Shown one piece after another: positions 1-9,200 of a DNA stretch of 64,000 nucleotides (the stretch's first letter is position 1; the number at the start of each line of letters is the position of its first letter). The position numbers and the translations under genes are program-made. The notes under the pieces are model-generated. The model saw only the letters and a program-made list of their open reading frames with translations, did no database searches and was not told where the DNA came from. Source of the DNA: Spongiactinospora sp. TRM90649 (GTDB lineage Bacteria > Actinomycetota > Actinomycetes > Streptosporangiales > Streptosporangiaceae); NCBI RefSeq assembly GCF_029382225.1, contig NZ_JARLTC010000035.1, positions 62,001 to 126,000 of the forward strand. The letters are read 5' to 3'.

Positions 1-2910
1 ACCGCCGCTTCCGGCGGCAGGACCATCGTCATGGACCTCCAGGGGATCCTGCACAGCGTCGCGGGCTCCGGGGGCACGGCCAGGGCCTTCGGTGACCCCT
101 TGCTCGATCCTTTCTGGCCGGACTTGTCACCGGACGGCGGCAGCGTCGCCGTCCAGTCGTTCGCGGATGGCATGTTCCACATCTGGACCGTTTCCCTGAA
201 GAACGGCACCGCCAGGCAGCTCACCAGCGGGGAGTATGACGACCTCCAGCCCGCCTGGTCCCCTGACGGAAGCAAGATCGCCTTCTCGTCCGCCAGGGCG
301 GGCAACGGTGACATCTGGATCGTTGACGTCGCGAACGGTCAGCTCAAGCGGGTCACCTCGGCGTCCGTGGAGGAGACCCAGCCCACCTGGTCGCCCGACG
401 GGAAGAGCATCGCCTACGTCCGCGAAAACGTCGTGGAGAGCGTCGACCTGGCGACCGGCGCGGTGAAGACGCTCGTCCCCAGCAAGACCGGCGCCCTGGC
501 GGCCCCCTCCTGGTCGCCGGACGGCGGCAAGATCGCGTTCCTGCGCACCGAGAGCGGGGCGCGCAGGCTCAAGGTCTCCTCGGCGCCCGGCGAGGAGACG
601 ACCGTCGGCGACCTGACCGACGTCTACTCGTTCCCGCCCTCGTGGATCTCCGCCGAGGAGCTGCTCTACTCGGGCAACGGCAAGATCGTCGTGTCCAAGG
701 CGGCCACCGGCGAGACCCGCCGGGTGCCGTTCGCCGCGACGTTCACCCTGGAGCGGCCGGTCTACGACCGCAAGGAGTACGACTTCGACTCGAACGGCCG
801 CCGCGACGTGCGCGGCATCGTCGGGCCCGCGCTGTCCCCCGACGGCCGCGAGGTGCTCTACAAGGCGCTCAACGACCTGTGGGTGCAGCCGGTGGGGCGC
901 GGCAACGCGCGCAAGCTGACCGACGACGACTTCTACGAGATCGACCCGGTGTGGTCGCGCGACGGCAAGAAGATCGCGTACGCCTCCGACAAGGGCGGCA
1001 CGATGGACCTCTGGGTCCGCGAGCTGTCCAACGGACGTGAGCACCGGGTCACCTCGCTGCCGGGCGCGGAGATCGCCCCGGCCTGGTCGCCGGACGGCAA
1101 GCGCCTGGTCTTCCAGGACCAGGGCGGCAAGACGTTCCTGGTGAACGCCGACGGCGGCGCCGCCCCAGCCGAGCTGCTCGGCACCCGCACCGCCCCCGGA
1201 CGGCCGAGCTGGTCCGCCGACGGCCGCACGGTCGCCCTGTCCGTCTCCGCCGGCTCGCGCAACCAGATCGAGCTGGTGAACGTCGAGGCCAGGACGAGCA
1301 AGGTGGTCGAGCCCGCGCCGTGGCGGTCGATCTCCGTCCGCGGTGACGACGGCCCCGCCTGGTCGCCCGACGGCCGCTGGTTCGCCTTCATCATGGAGAC
1401 CACCCTGTGGGTGCTGCCGGTCAACCCCGACGGCACGCCCGCCGGTCAGGCCAGGCGGCTCACCGACAAGCCGAGCGACGCCCCCTCGTGGAGCGGCGAC
1501 AGCAAGACCCTGCTCTACCTGGAGAACGGCGAGCTGCGCACGATCTCCAGGGACGGCGGCCGGTCGAACGCCGTCAAGACCGGCGTGAGCTACCAGCCCG
1601 CGCAGCCCAAGGGCCGCGTCGTCATCCACGCGGGCAAGATGTGGGACGGCAAGAGCGACAGCCTGCGCGCCAACGTGGACATCACCGTCGTCAAGAACCG
1701 GATCACCGACGTCAGCCCGCACCGGCCGGGGCCGCACCCGCCCGGCTGGAAGGTGATCGACGCCTCCGACCGGACCGTCATGCCCGGCCTCATCGACATC
1801 CACTACCACCAGCAGCTCCAGTCCAAGTTCTACGGCGACCGCCAGGGCAGGCTCCTGCTGTCCTACGGCATCACCACCACCCGTTCCACCGGCGACCAGG
1901 CGTACCGCGCGGTCGAGGACCGCGAGGCGGCGCAGGCCGGCGCGCGGATCGGCCCGAGGCACTTCCTCACCGGTGAGATGCTGGAGGGTTCCCGCCTGTC
2001 GTGGGACTTCGCCCGGCCGGTGATGAACGAGCGGCAGCTCGACCTGGAGTTCTCCCGCGCCAAGGCGCTGGACTTCGACCTGATGAAGACCTACATGCGG
2101 TTCCCGTTCAAGATGCAGGCGGAGGTCGCCAAGCGCGGCCACAAGCTGGGCATCCCGACGACCTCGCACTACCTGAGCCCGGGCATCGGGCACGGCGTGG
2201 ACATGCAGGAGCACCTGTCCGGCCCGACCCGGTACAACTTCTCGTTCTCCCGCAACGTCTCGCAGGGCGTGGTGTACGACGACGTCGTCAAGCTCCTCGG
2301 CAAGGGCGGCTTCCCGCTCAGCACGACGCTGTTCGCCTCCAGCGCGCTGCTGGCGGACGACCCGGGCATGGTCGACGACCCGCGGGTCAAGTCCCTCTAC
2401 ACCGGCTGGGAGCAGGACATCCTGGACGGCGAGCTCAAGTGCGCCCTCGGCACGGGCCCCTGCGGGTTCCTCTCGGGCAACATGGCGTCGGCGCAGCGCT
2501 CGGTCGAGCAGTTCAAGAAGATCATGGACGCGGGCGGGACGGTGCTCGCCGGCACGGACGGCCCGCTGGACAACCCGGCGGTCAGCCTGCACCTGAACCT
2601 CCGGTCCATGGTCAAGTTCGGCATCTCGCCGGTGAAGACGCTGCAGAGCGCGACGCTGGCGAACGCCAAGGCGCTGGGCATCGAGAACGACCTCGGCAGC
2701 GTCGAGCGCGGCAAGCTGGCCGACCTGATGTTCATCGAGGGCGACCCGCTGGCGGACATCAACAGCCTCGCCAACGTGCGTGACGTGATGACCAACGGCA
2801 TGGTGCACAACGTGACCGACCTGATGGCGCCGTTCTCCGGCGAGCGGGCGACCGCGTCGCCCACCGGGCTGGCGGCTCCCCAGCCGTCGGAGGAGAACCA
2901 CGCGCACTGA
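1..2910 (+). CDS. Amidohydrolase with N-terminal TolB-like beta-propeller, 5' partial
   Basis: The reading frame is open to the first base, so the start lies upstream; the first in-frame ATG at 31 is probably internal. The visible N-terminal ~520 residues are PD40/TolB propeller blades, with repeated WSPDG or LSPDG motifs followed by K-I-A-F/Y. The C-terminal ~420 residues are a metal-dependent amidohydrolase (imidazolonepropionase/prolidase-like): the HxH metal pair appears as DIHYH, further ligands are likely in TSHYLSPG, and the late Asp is in LAGTDGPLD. The end (LADLMFIEGDPLADI) is typical of the family. This two-domain fusion is common in actinobacteria and usually secreted, but the signal peptide would be outside the window. 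Substrate unknown. A rho-independent terminator follows. Confidence 0.85.
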   Translation, partial: TAASGGRTIVMDLQGILHSVAGSGGTARAFGDPLLDPFWPDLSPDGGSVAVQSFADGMFHIWTVSLKNGTARQLTSGEYDDLQPAWSPDGSKIAFSSARAGNGDIWIVDVANGQLKRVTSASVEETQPTWSPDGKSIAYVRENVVESVDLATGAVKTLVPSKTGALAAPSWSPDGGKIAFLRTESGARRLKVSSAPGEETTVGDLTDVYSFPPSWISAEELLYSGNGKIVVSKAATGETRRVPFAATFTLERPVYDRKEYDFDSNGRRDVRGIVGPALSPDGREVLYKALNDLWVQPVGRGNARKLTDDDFYEIDPVWSRDGKKIAYASDKGGTMDLWVRELSNGREHRVTSLPGAEIAPAWSPDGKRLVFQDQGGKTFLVNADGGAAPAELLGTRTAPGRPSWSADGRTVALSVSAGSRNQIELVNVEARTSKVVEPAPWRSISVRGDDGPAWSPDGRWFAFIMETTLWVLPVNPDGTPAGQARRLTDKPSDAPSWSGDSKTLLYLENGELRTISRDGGRSNAVKTGVSYQPAQPKGRVVIHAGKMWDGKSDSLRANVDITVVKNRITDVSPHRPGPHPPGWKVIDASDRTVMPGLIDIHYHQQLQSKFYGDRQGRLLLSYGITTTRSTGDQAYRAVEDREAAQAGARIGPRHFLTGEMLEGSRLSWDFARPVMNERQLDLEFSRAKALDFDLMKTYMRFPFKMQAEVAKRGHKLGIPTTSHYLSPGIGHGVDMQEHLSGPTRYNFSFSRNVSQGVVYDDVVKLLGKGGFPLSTTLFASSALLADDPGMVDDPRVKSLYTGWEQDILDGELKCALGTGPCGFLSGNMASAQRSVEQFKKIMDAGGTVLAGTDGPLDNPAVSLHLNLRSMVKFGISPVKTLQSATLANAKALGIENDLGSVERGKLADLMFIEGDPLADINSLANVRDVMTNGMVHNVTDLMAPFSGERATASPTGLAAPQPSEENHAH

Positions 2911-2934
2911 TGTGAGTCCCTGAGGGGGCGCCTC

Positions 2935-2969
2935 AAGGGGGCGGGGTCGTGACGGCCTCCGCCCCCTTT
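2935..2969 (+). terminator. Rho-independent terminator after the amidohydrolase gene
   Basis: AAGGGGGCGG (2935-2944) pairs perfectly with CCGCCCCCTT (2959-2968) around a ~14-nt loop, and a short T run overlaps the 3' arm. It lies 25 bp after the amidohydrolase stop and before the CstR-like operator, so it separates the two units. Confidence 0.65.
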
Positions 2970-2989
2970 CCCGTACCCCGGGCAGGACC

Positions 2990-3009
2990 GGTATACCCCG
3001 GGGGGTACA
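2990..3009 (+). promoter_or_regulatory. CsoR/CstR-type operator upstream of the repressor gene
   Basis: The inverted repeat TACCCC-GG-GGGGTA (2994-3007) is flanked by A/T bases and lies just upstream of the repressor start. CsoR-family proteins bind operators of this kind, a central G/C tract with flanking TA. A similar element occurs at 3392-3407 before the next gene. This suggests autoregulation plus control of the sulfur genes. Confidence 0.6.
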
Positions 3010-3030
3010 TTGAAGGCGGAGGTGAGGCAC

Positions 3031-3300
3031 GTGGACATGGACGCGGCCGTGCTGGCCGACGCCTTGACCAGGCTCAAGCGGGCCCACGGGCAGCTTGGCG
3101 GGGTGATCGCGATGATCGAGAACGCCGATGACTGCGAGCGGGTGCTGACGCAGCTCGCGGCGGTCTCCAAGGCCATCGACCGGGCCGGTTTCAAGATCAT
3201 ATCGACCGGGTTGCAGCAGTGTCAGGCGGCGCGGGAGCGCGGCGAGGAACCGCCGATCGACCCCGAGCGGCTGGAGAAGCTGTTCCTGGCCCTCTCCTGA
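3031..3300 (+). CDS. CsoR-family repressor, CstR-like (per/polysulfide-sensing type)
   Basis: An 89-aa all-helical DUF156 (CsoR/RcnR/FrmR/CstR) repressor. I chose GTG 3031 because GGAGGTGAGG (3018-3027) is correctly spaced; an in-frame TTG at 3010 lies too close to the operator. The copper-sensing Cys-His-Cys set would need Cys35, His60 and Cys64. Here both cysteines are present, in DDCERV and LQQCQA, but residue 60 is Gly. Loss of the His with retention of the Cys pair is the signature of persulfide sensors (CstR), not copper sensors (CsoR). The downstream genes (MBL-rhodanese, rhodanese, TauE exporter) fit that assignment. It probably represses itself and these genes through the operators at 2994-3007 and 3392-3407. 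Confidence 0.85.
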   Translation: MDMDAAVLADALTRLKRAHGQLGGVIAMIENADDCERVLTQLAAVSKAIDRAGFKIISTGLQQCQAARERGEEPPIDPERLEKLFLALS

Positions 3301-3331
3301 ACCGCTCCGCGGGCGCCTGACGTGGCATGAC

Positions 3332-3358
3332 CTCCGCTCACCGGGTAGGTGAGCGGAG
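3332..3358 (+). terminator. Perfect 11-bp hairpin between repressor and MBL-rhodanese genes
   Basis: CTCCGCTCACC (3332-3342) and GGTGAGCGGAG (3348-3358) form a perfect stem with a 5-nt loop. No U-tract follows, so it may be a weak terminator or mRNA-processing hairpin. Since a second operator/promoter follows, the repressor and the catabolic genes probably have separate transcripts. Confidence 0.45.
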
Positions 3359-3386
3359 ACCGCGAAACGCGGGCGGCCGTCCCTCC

Positions 3387-3410
3387 TTGAAATACCCCCC
3401 CGGGTATATG
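3387..3410 (+). promoter_or_regulatory. Second CsoR/CstR-type operator with overlapping promoter
   Basis: ATACCC-CCCC-GGGTAT (3392-3407) is a near copy of the operator ahead of the repressor. TTGAAA (3387-3392) immediately abuts it and could serve as a -35 box, so a bound repressor would block RNA polymerase. The MBL-rhodanese start codon is 20 bp downstream. Confidence 0.6.
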
Positions 3411-3426
3411 CGTTAGGAAGTGAGAA

Positions 3427-4830
3427 ATGATGACGATCCAGGTCGAGGTGATAGAGACCTTCTCGCTGGGCGACCGCAGCTACCTGGCCCACGACGGGCG
3501 GGTGGCGCTGGTGGTGGATCCGCAGCGCGACATCGACCGGATCCTGGCCCTGGCCGGACGGCTCGGCGTACGCGTGACCCACGTGGCCGAGACCCACCTG
3601 CACAACGACTACGTCTCCGGCGGCCTCGCGCTGGCCAGGGTCACCGGCGCGACCTACCTGGTCGGCGGCGCCGACGAGGTGGACTTCGACCGGCTGCCGG
3701 TGGCCGACGGCGACGAACTCGCCCTCTCGGAGGCGATGAGCCTGCGCGCCGTGGCCACGCCGGGGCACACCTTCCACCATCTTTCGTACATCCTTTCGGG
3801 TCCCGGCGGGCCGGAAGGGGTGTTCACCGGCGGCTCGCTGCTGTTCGGCACCACCGGTCGTACCGATCTGCTCGGCGCCGAGCACGCCGACACGCTGGCC
3901 CACCACCAGCACGCCTCGGTGCGTCGGCTGGCCGATCTGCTGCCCGACGGCGCGCAGGTCTGGCCCACCCATGGCTTCGGCAGCTTCTGCGCCGCGACCC
4001 AGTCCGACGCCCCGGCCTCCACCGTCGGCCGCGAGCGGCTGGCCAACCCGGCGCTGCGGCTGACGGCCGGCGACTTCGTCGCGCAGACCCTTGCCGGGCT
4101 CGACATCTACCCCGCCTACTACGCCCACATGGGGGCCCGCAACCGCGCCGGGGCCGACCTGATCGACCTGTCCCCGGCCGCCATCGCCGACCCCGCCGAG
4201 CTGCGCGAACGCATCGAGGCGGGGGAGTGGGTGGTGGACCTGCGCTCGCGCAAGGCGTTCGCGCAGCGGCACCTGGCGGGCACGCTGAGCTTCGGCCTCG
4301 ACGGGCCGATGGCCACCTGGCTGGGCTGGATGGTCCCGTGGGGGACGCCGATCACGCTGCTCGGCGAGAGCCCGGAGCAGGTCGCCGCCGCTCAGCGGGA
4401 GCTGGCGCGGATCGGCGTCGATCGCCCGGCCGCCGCCGCGGCCGGGGGCCCGGAGGAGTGGGCGGCCGGTGACGAGACCCGGCTGGGCGACCTGACCGTC
4501 GCGACGTTCGCCGACCTGGCCGCCGCCCGCGCCGGGCGGGCCCCGCGCGGCCTGCCGTCGCCCGATGTGGTGCTGGACGTGCGCCTGCCGGGCGAGTGGC
4601 GGGCCGGGCACATCGAGGGCGCGGTGCACATCCCGCTGCCCGAGCTGCCGAAACGCCTGGCCGAGGTGCCGGGAGGCCCCGGCGGCCCCGGCGGCCCCGG
4701 CGGCACGGTCTGGGTGCACTGCGGCTCCGGCTACCGCGCCGCCGCCGCGGCCGGCCTGCTGGTCAGGGCCGGACGGCGTGCCGTCCACATCGACGACGCC
4801 TACGCCCACGCCGCCGAAGCCGGGCTTTGA
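3427..4830 (+). CDS. CstB-like persulfide dioxygenase-rhodanese (MBL fold + two rhodanese domains)
   Basis: A 467-aa multidomain sulfur enzyme. Residues ~1-235 are a metallo-beta-lactamase fold of the ETHE1/persulfide dioxygenase type, with THLHND replacing the classic HxHxDH and later metal His residues in GHTFHH and THGFG. Residues ~255-350 are a rhodanese-like domain without a catalytic Cys (VVDLRSRKAF...). Residues ~375-467 are an active rhodanese with WVHCGSGYR. This order (dioxygenase, pseudo-rhodanese, rhodanese) is that of staphylococcal CstB, which oxidises low-molecular-weight persulfides and releases thiosulfate. A Gly-Gly-Pro run encoded by 9-bp direct repeats near 4675-4704 lengthens a loop before the active Cys. 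Start: GGAAGTGAG precedes ATG 3427. First gene of the presumed operon 3427-6221. Confidence 0.85.
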   Translation: MMTIQVEVIETFSLGDRSYLAHDGRVALVVDPQRDIDRILALAGRLGVRVTHVAETHLHNDYVSGGLALARVTGATYLVGGADEVDFDRLPVADGDELALSEAMSLRAVATPGHTFHHLSYILSGPGGPEGVFTGGSLLFGTTGRTDLLGAEHADTLAHHQHASVRRLADLLPDGAQVWPTHGFGSFCAATQSDAPASTVGRERLANPALRLTAGDFVAQTLAGLDIYPAYYAHMGARNRAGADLIDLSPAAIADPAELRERIEAGEWVVDLRSRKAFAQRHLAGTLSFGLDGPMATWLGWMVPWGTPITLLGESPEQVAAAQRELARIGVDRPAAAAAGGPEEWAAGDETRLGDLTVATFADLAAARAGRAPRGLPSPDVVLDVRLPGEWRAGHIEGAVHIPLPELPKRLAEVPGGPGGPGGPGGTVWVHCGSGYRAAAAAGLLVRAGRRAVHIDDAYAHAAEAGL

Positions 4831-4856
4831 CCGGAAATCAAAAGAAGGAGAACGGT

Positions 4857-5426
4857 ATGACCGCCGCACTGGACGCAGCCACGCTGCGCGTGCTGCTGGA
4901 GTCGGGCGATCCGCCCCGGCTGATCGACGTGCGCACGCCCGGTGAGTTCGAGACCGCCCACCTGCCCGGCTCCCGCAACGTGCCGCTCGACCTGCTGCGC
5001 GAGCACCGCGACGAGGTGCGCGCCCACCTGGACGAGCGGGCGGTGCTGCTCTGCGCCTCCGGCCAGAGGGCCGAGACGGCCGGGCGGCTGCTCGCCGAGG
5101 CGGGCCTGCCCGGCCTGCGGGTGCTGAGCGGAGGGGTCGGCGCCTGGCGGGCGGAGGGCGGCCAGGTCACCACGGGCCGCCCGCGCTGGAGCCTGGAGCG
5201 CCAGGTCCGGCTGACGGCGGGCGGCATCGTCCTCGGCTCGGTGGTGACCAGCGCGGTGCTGCCCCGGGCCAAGTGGGTCGCGGCGGCCATCGGCGGCGGG
5301 CTGACCTTCGCCGCGGTGTCCGACACCTGTGCCATGGGCTCGCTGCTGGCCAGGCTTCCGTACAACCGGGGCCCGCGGACCGACATCGCCGCCGTCCTGG
5401 CCACCCTCGCCGACGCCAGGCCCTGA
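4857..5426 (+). CDS. Rhodanese with C-terminal DUF2892 membrane domain
   Basis: 189 aa from ATG 4857, preceded by a clear AAGGAG. Residues ~5-105 form a rhodanese: the DVRTPGEFETAHLPGS core and the active-site Cys in LLCASGQRAETAG. Residues ~115-185 form a DUF2892 segment with two likely membrane helices (GGIVLGSVVTSAVLP and AAIGGGLTFAAV), resembling E. coli YgaP, a membrane sulfurtransferase. The gene lies 26 bp after the MBL-rhodanese gene and 12 bp before the TauE gene. A likely role is handling sulfane sulfur at the membrane next to the exporter. Confidence 0.85.
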   Translation: MTAALDAATLRVLLESGDPPRLIDVRTPGEFETAHLPGSRNVPLDLLREHRDEVRAHLDERAVLLCASGQRAETAGRLLAEAGLPGLRVLSGGVGAWRAEGGQVTTGRPRWSLERQVRLTAGGIVLGSVVTSAVLPRAKWVAAAIGGGLTFAAVSDTCAMGSLLARLPYNRGPRTDIAAVLATLADARP

Positions 5427-5438
5427 CCGGGGGCGGAG

Positions 5439-6221
5439 ATGATTCCGGCGCTCCTGCTCGGAGCGGTGATCGGGGTGCTGCTGGGGCTGCTGGGCGGCGG
5501 CGGGTCGATCCTGGCGGTGCCCGCCCTCGTCTACGGCGCGGGGCTGCCGCTCGCCTCGGCGGTGCCCGCGTCGCTGCTGGTGGTGGGTGTCACCTCGGCC
5601 ACCGCGCTGCTGCCCAGGATCCGCGCCCGGCAGGTGCGCTGGCGCGTCGGCGCGATCTTCGGCGGCGCGGGCGCGGTGGCCGCCTTCGGCGGGGCGGCGC
5701 TGGGACGGCTGCTGCCGCCACAGGCCGTCCTGGTCGGTTTCGCCGTGCTCATGGTGGCCGCCGGGTGGCGGATGCTGGCCGAGCGGGCCGCCATGGGCGG
5801 GGCGTGCGCGCTGCCGGGCGGCGGCGTGAACTGGCGGAGCTGCCTGCCCAAGGCCGTCGCCGCCGGTGCCGCCGTGGGCGTGCTGACCGGCCTGTTCGGG
5901 GTCGGCGGCGGTTTCCTGGTGATCCCGGCCCTGGTGCTCGGGCTGGGGCTGCCGATGACCGCCGCCATCGGCACCTCACTGCTGATCGTGCTGGTCAACG
6001 CGGTGGCGGGCTTCGCCGCCCACGTCGGCGAGGCCACCCTCGACTACGGCGTCGTCGCCGTGTTCACCGTCGCCGCCGTGGCCGGTTCCCTGGCCGCCAC
6101 CCGGTTCGGCGACCGCCTCGACCCGGTACGGCTGCGCCGCTGGTTCGCTTACCTGGTCTTCGCCGTGGCCGCCTTCGTCGCCGTCGCCGCGCTGGCGAAC
6201 CCGGCGGCCCTGACCGGCTGA
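5439..6221 (+). CDS. TauE/SafE-family sulfite/sulfur-compound exporter
   Basis: 260 aa, almost entirely hydrophobic, with the TauE/SafE duplicated repeat: GLLGGGGSILAVPALV near residue 15 and GLFGVGGGFLVIPALV near residue 150. About eight membrane helices. In CstR-controlled operons such permeases are thought to export sulfite or related products of persulfide oxidation; the exact substrate is inferred. Last gene of the sulfur operon; the convergent kinase gene ends 66 bp away. Confidence 0.85.
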   Translation: MIPALLLGAVIGVLLGLLGGGGSILAVPALVYGAGLPLASAVPASLLVVGVTSATALLPRIRARQVRWRVGAIFGGAGAVAAFGGAALGRLLPPQAVLVGFAVLMVAAGWRMLAERAAMGGACALPGGGVNWRSCLPKAVAAGAAVGVLTGLFGVGGGFLVIPALVLGLGLPMTAAIGTSLLIVLVNAVAGFAAHVGEATLDYGVVAVFTVAAVAGSLAATRFGDRLDPVRLRRWFAYLVFAVAAFVAVAALANPAALTG

Positions 6222-6287
6222 CTCAGCGCCTGGCGAGCGGCGAGTCCGCCTCGTCGGACGGCTTGGGGATGGCGTCGGCGTTCTGGT

Positions 6288-9200
6288 CTAGGCGGCGCAG
6301 GGAGAGTGGTAGGGCTCGCCGGGCACGTACCGCTCCCATTCCTGCCGGGTCAGCGTGCGCCCGGCCAGGTCGCAGAGCGCGTCCGCCATGTCATCCGGCC
6401 TTTCGGCCGCCACCGGCAGGGTCCACACCCGGACGGTGTCGTCCATGCTCGCGGTGACCAGCAGCCCGCCGCCAGGGGCGAAGGCGACGTCCCTCACCTC
6501 GGCGGTGTGCCCGGAGAGCGCCGGTCCGAGCCGTAGCTGGGTGGCGACGTCCCACAGCCGGACCTCGCCGCCGGTGTCGGCCGTGGCCAGCACGTTCCCG
6601 CCGGGGTCGAAGACGACGCGGGACGCGCGGGCGAACGGCTGCCCGATCTGCCGCCGGGTGGCGGCGTCCAGCACGCGGCCCGTCGTGCCGCCGACCGCGA
6701 GGAGCCTGCCGTCAGGGCTGAACGCGGCGCTCTGCACGCCCGGGACGGCGGCGCCGGTGCGGGCCTGGGTGGCGGTGTCCCAGAGCTGTAGCCCGTTCTC
6801 GCGGCCGACCGTGGCGAGGCGCTTGCCGTCGGGGGTGAACAGCAGGTCCTCGGTGGCCTCGACGGGGATGGCCCGGCCGACCTGGCGGCGGGTCCGCGCG
6901 TCCCACAGCCGCACGTCGCTCGCGGCGGTCGCCAGCAGCGTGCCGTCCGGGCTGAAGACCGTGCGATACGGGGCCAGATCACCCGGCAGGTCGGTGCCGT
7001 CGACGTACCGGCGCCTGACGGCGTCCCACCAGTCGATCCGGCCGCCGCTGACCACGGCCAGCAGCGTGCCGTCCGGGCTCAGCGCGGACGACGCGGTGAC
7101 ACCGTTGTTGCCCCGGGCCTTCAGCCGGGCGAGGGTTTTGCCGGAGGACGTCTCCCACAACCGGACCGCGTCCTCCGCCGTGCCGAGCAGCGTCCTGCCG
7201 TCGGGGGCGTAGGCCACCTCCAGCCCGTTGTGGTCGTCGAGGGAGTAGGGCGTTCCGCGCTGGCGGTGCACCGCCGGGTCCCAGATCCGCAGCTCGTCGA
7301 GCCCCGGCGCGGCCAGCGTGCCGTCCGCCGGGCTGAAGGCCAGTTGCTGCGCGCGGAACTCCGGACCGGCCAGTGGCCGCCCCGCTGCCCGGCGGGCGGC
7401 CACGTCCACCAGCCGGACGTCACCGTCGACGGAAACGGCGAGAGTCGTTTCGCCGGGTGCGAAGGCGACCGCACCGCCGCCGGGCAGCGGCCCGCCGACG
7501 GGACGGCGGGCGGCCACGTCCCAGAGGGTCAGATCCTTGGTCGAGACGGCCAGCAGCCCGCCGCCGAAGGCCAGCGCCGGAGTGGTGGACGCGCGCCCGG
7601 TGGGCAGCAGGGCGACCTGCTCGCGGGTGGCCGCGTCGAACAGCCGGGTGTTGGCGTCGGCGGCGTGCACGGTGGCGAACAGCTCGCCGTCCCGGGTGAA
7701 GACGATCGCGTCGGCGCGGGGGAGGGAATCGCCGACCTGACGGCGGGAGGCCACGTTCCACAGCCGCGTGCGCGTCCCGCCGGTCGCGATCCGCTTGCCG
7801 TTGTGGGAGAAGGCCACCGCCGTGTCGCCGGGCAGCGGCTCGCCGTTCGGCTGCCCGTTCGCGGCGTCCCACAGGCGGACGTCGGTGGAGGCCGCCGCCA
7901 CGAGCCTGCCGTCGGGGCTGAAGGTCACGGAGGTCACGGCACCCGGAGCGCCGGTCAGCACGCGGATCCTCCGGTGCGTGGCGGCGTCCCACAGCTCCAC
8001 GGGTCCCTCGTCGGTGCCGACGGCGAGCGTCCGGCCGTCGGGGCTGTAGGCGACCGAGCTGACGGACCGGGGCGCGGCGTACCGCGCGGGCTGGGCCAGG
8101 GCGTTGCGCAGGCCGTACCGGGCCTCGGGTGTGTGCGCGTACTCCCAGGCGGTCACCGCCAGCAGTTGGGCCGCGCCGGGGTCCACCTCGGCCAGGCTCG
8201 CACTGCGCAGCGCGAGCTGCCTGGACAGCGCCTGGCGCTTGGCCGCGTCGGCGGCCACCCGCTCCCGGTCGGCCCGGGAGGCGTAGAGGACGGCCGCGCC
8301 CGCGCCGACCAGGGCCACCACCAGCAGCGTGACCAGCGTGATCACGGCGGCGCGGCGCACCCGCCCCGCGCGGATCTCGGCCCGGTCGCTGGCCGCCAGG
8401 AAGTCGTTCTCCAGCGAGGTCAGCGTGATGTGCCGCCGCTCCTCCGCCGCCCAGCGCCTGGCCGACTCCAGCCTGCTGCCGCGTAGCAGGTCGCCGTCGC
8501 GGTGCCCGTGCCTCCCCCAGTGCGCGGCGGCGCCCGCCAGCTCCGCCGCGAGCGGCAGCCCGCCGCGCTCGGCGTCCACCCACGTGCGCAGGCGCGGCCA
8601 GGCGCGCAGCACCGCCGGGCGTGACAGGACGACCTTGCCGTCCCGCTCGCTGATCACGTAGGAGAACACCCGCAGGATCCGCTCGACCTGCGGCCCATTG
8701 CCCAGCCTGGACGAATCCGCCGGTACCGGCGTCTCGGCGCCGTCGTCGCCCACCGCGACCAGCCGCAGGAACACCCCGGGCACCAGTGCCCGTTCGGCCT
8801 CGGACAGCGCGGTGTACGCCTCCTCGGCGATCGCGCCGAGCCCCGGGTCGCGGTGCGCGTCCTGGCGCATCTGCCCGGCGCGGTCGCCGCCCGCGCTCAG
8901 CAGCCCGGCCTCGCCGTGCCCGCTGACCAGGGCCAGCAGCAGTTCCCGCGCGGTCGGTCTGGCCTGCGGCTCCTTGGTCAGCGCCGCCGCCACCAGGGGG
9001 CGCAGCGCGGGCGTGAGATGGCCGAGGTCCGGCGTGGCGGTCAGCACCTGGTGGATCACCGCGCCGGTGTTGCCGCCCCGGAAGACGTCGTGGCCGAGCG
9101 AGGCGAACAGGACCACCGCCCCCCAGGCGAAGACGTCGGCGGGCGCTCCCGCCCGGTGGCCGTTGAACGCCTCGGGCGCCATGTACGCCGGGGTGCCGAC

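Noticed and set aside
3010..3030. TTG start for the repressor
   Set aside because: It overlaps the operator edge and lacks a ribosome site, whereas GTG 3031 has GGAGGTGAGG at proper distance.
127..4869. Very long minus-strand open frame (about 1580 codons)
   Set aside because: Antisense shadow of the amidohydrolase, repressor and MBL-rhodanese genes; composition is Arg/Gly/Ala-rich with no domain and it spans operators and a terminator.
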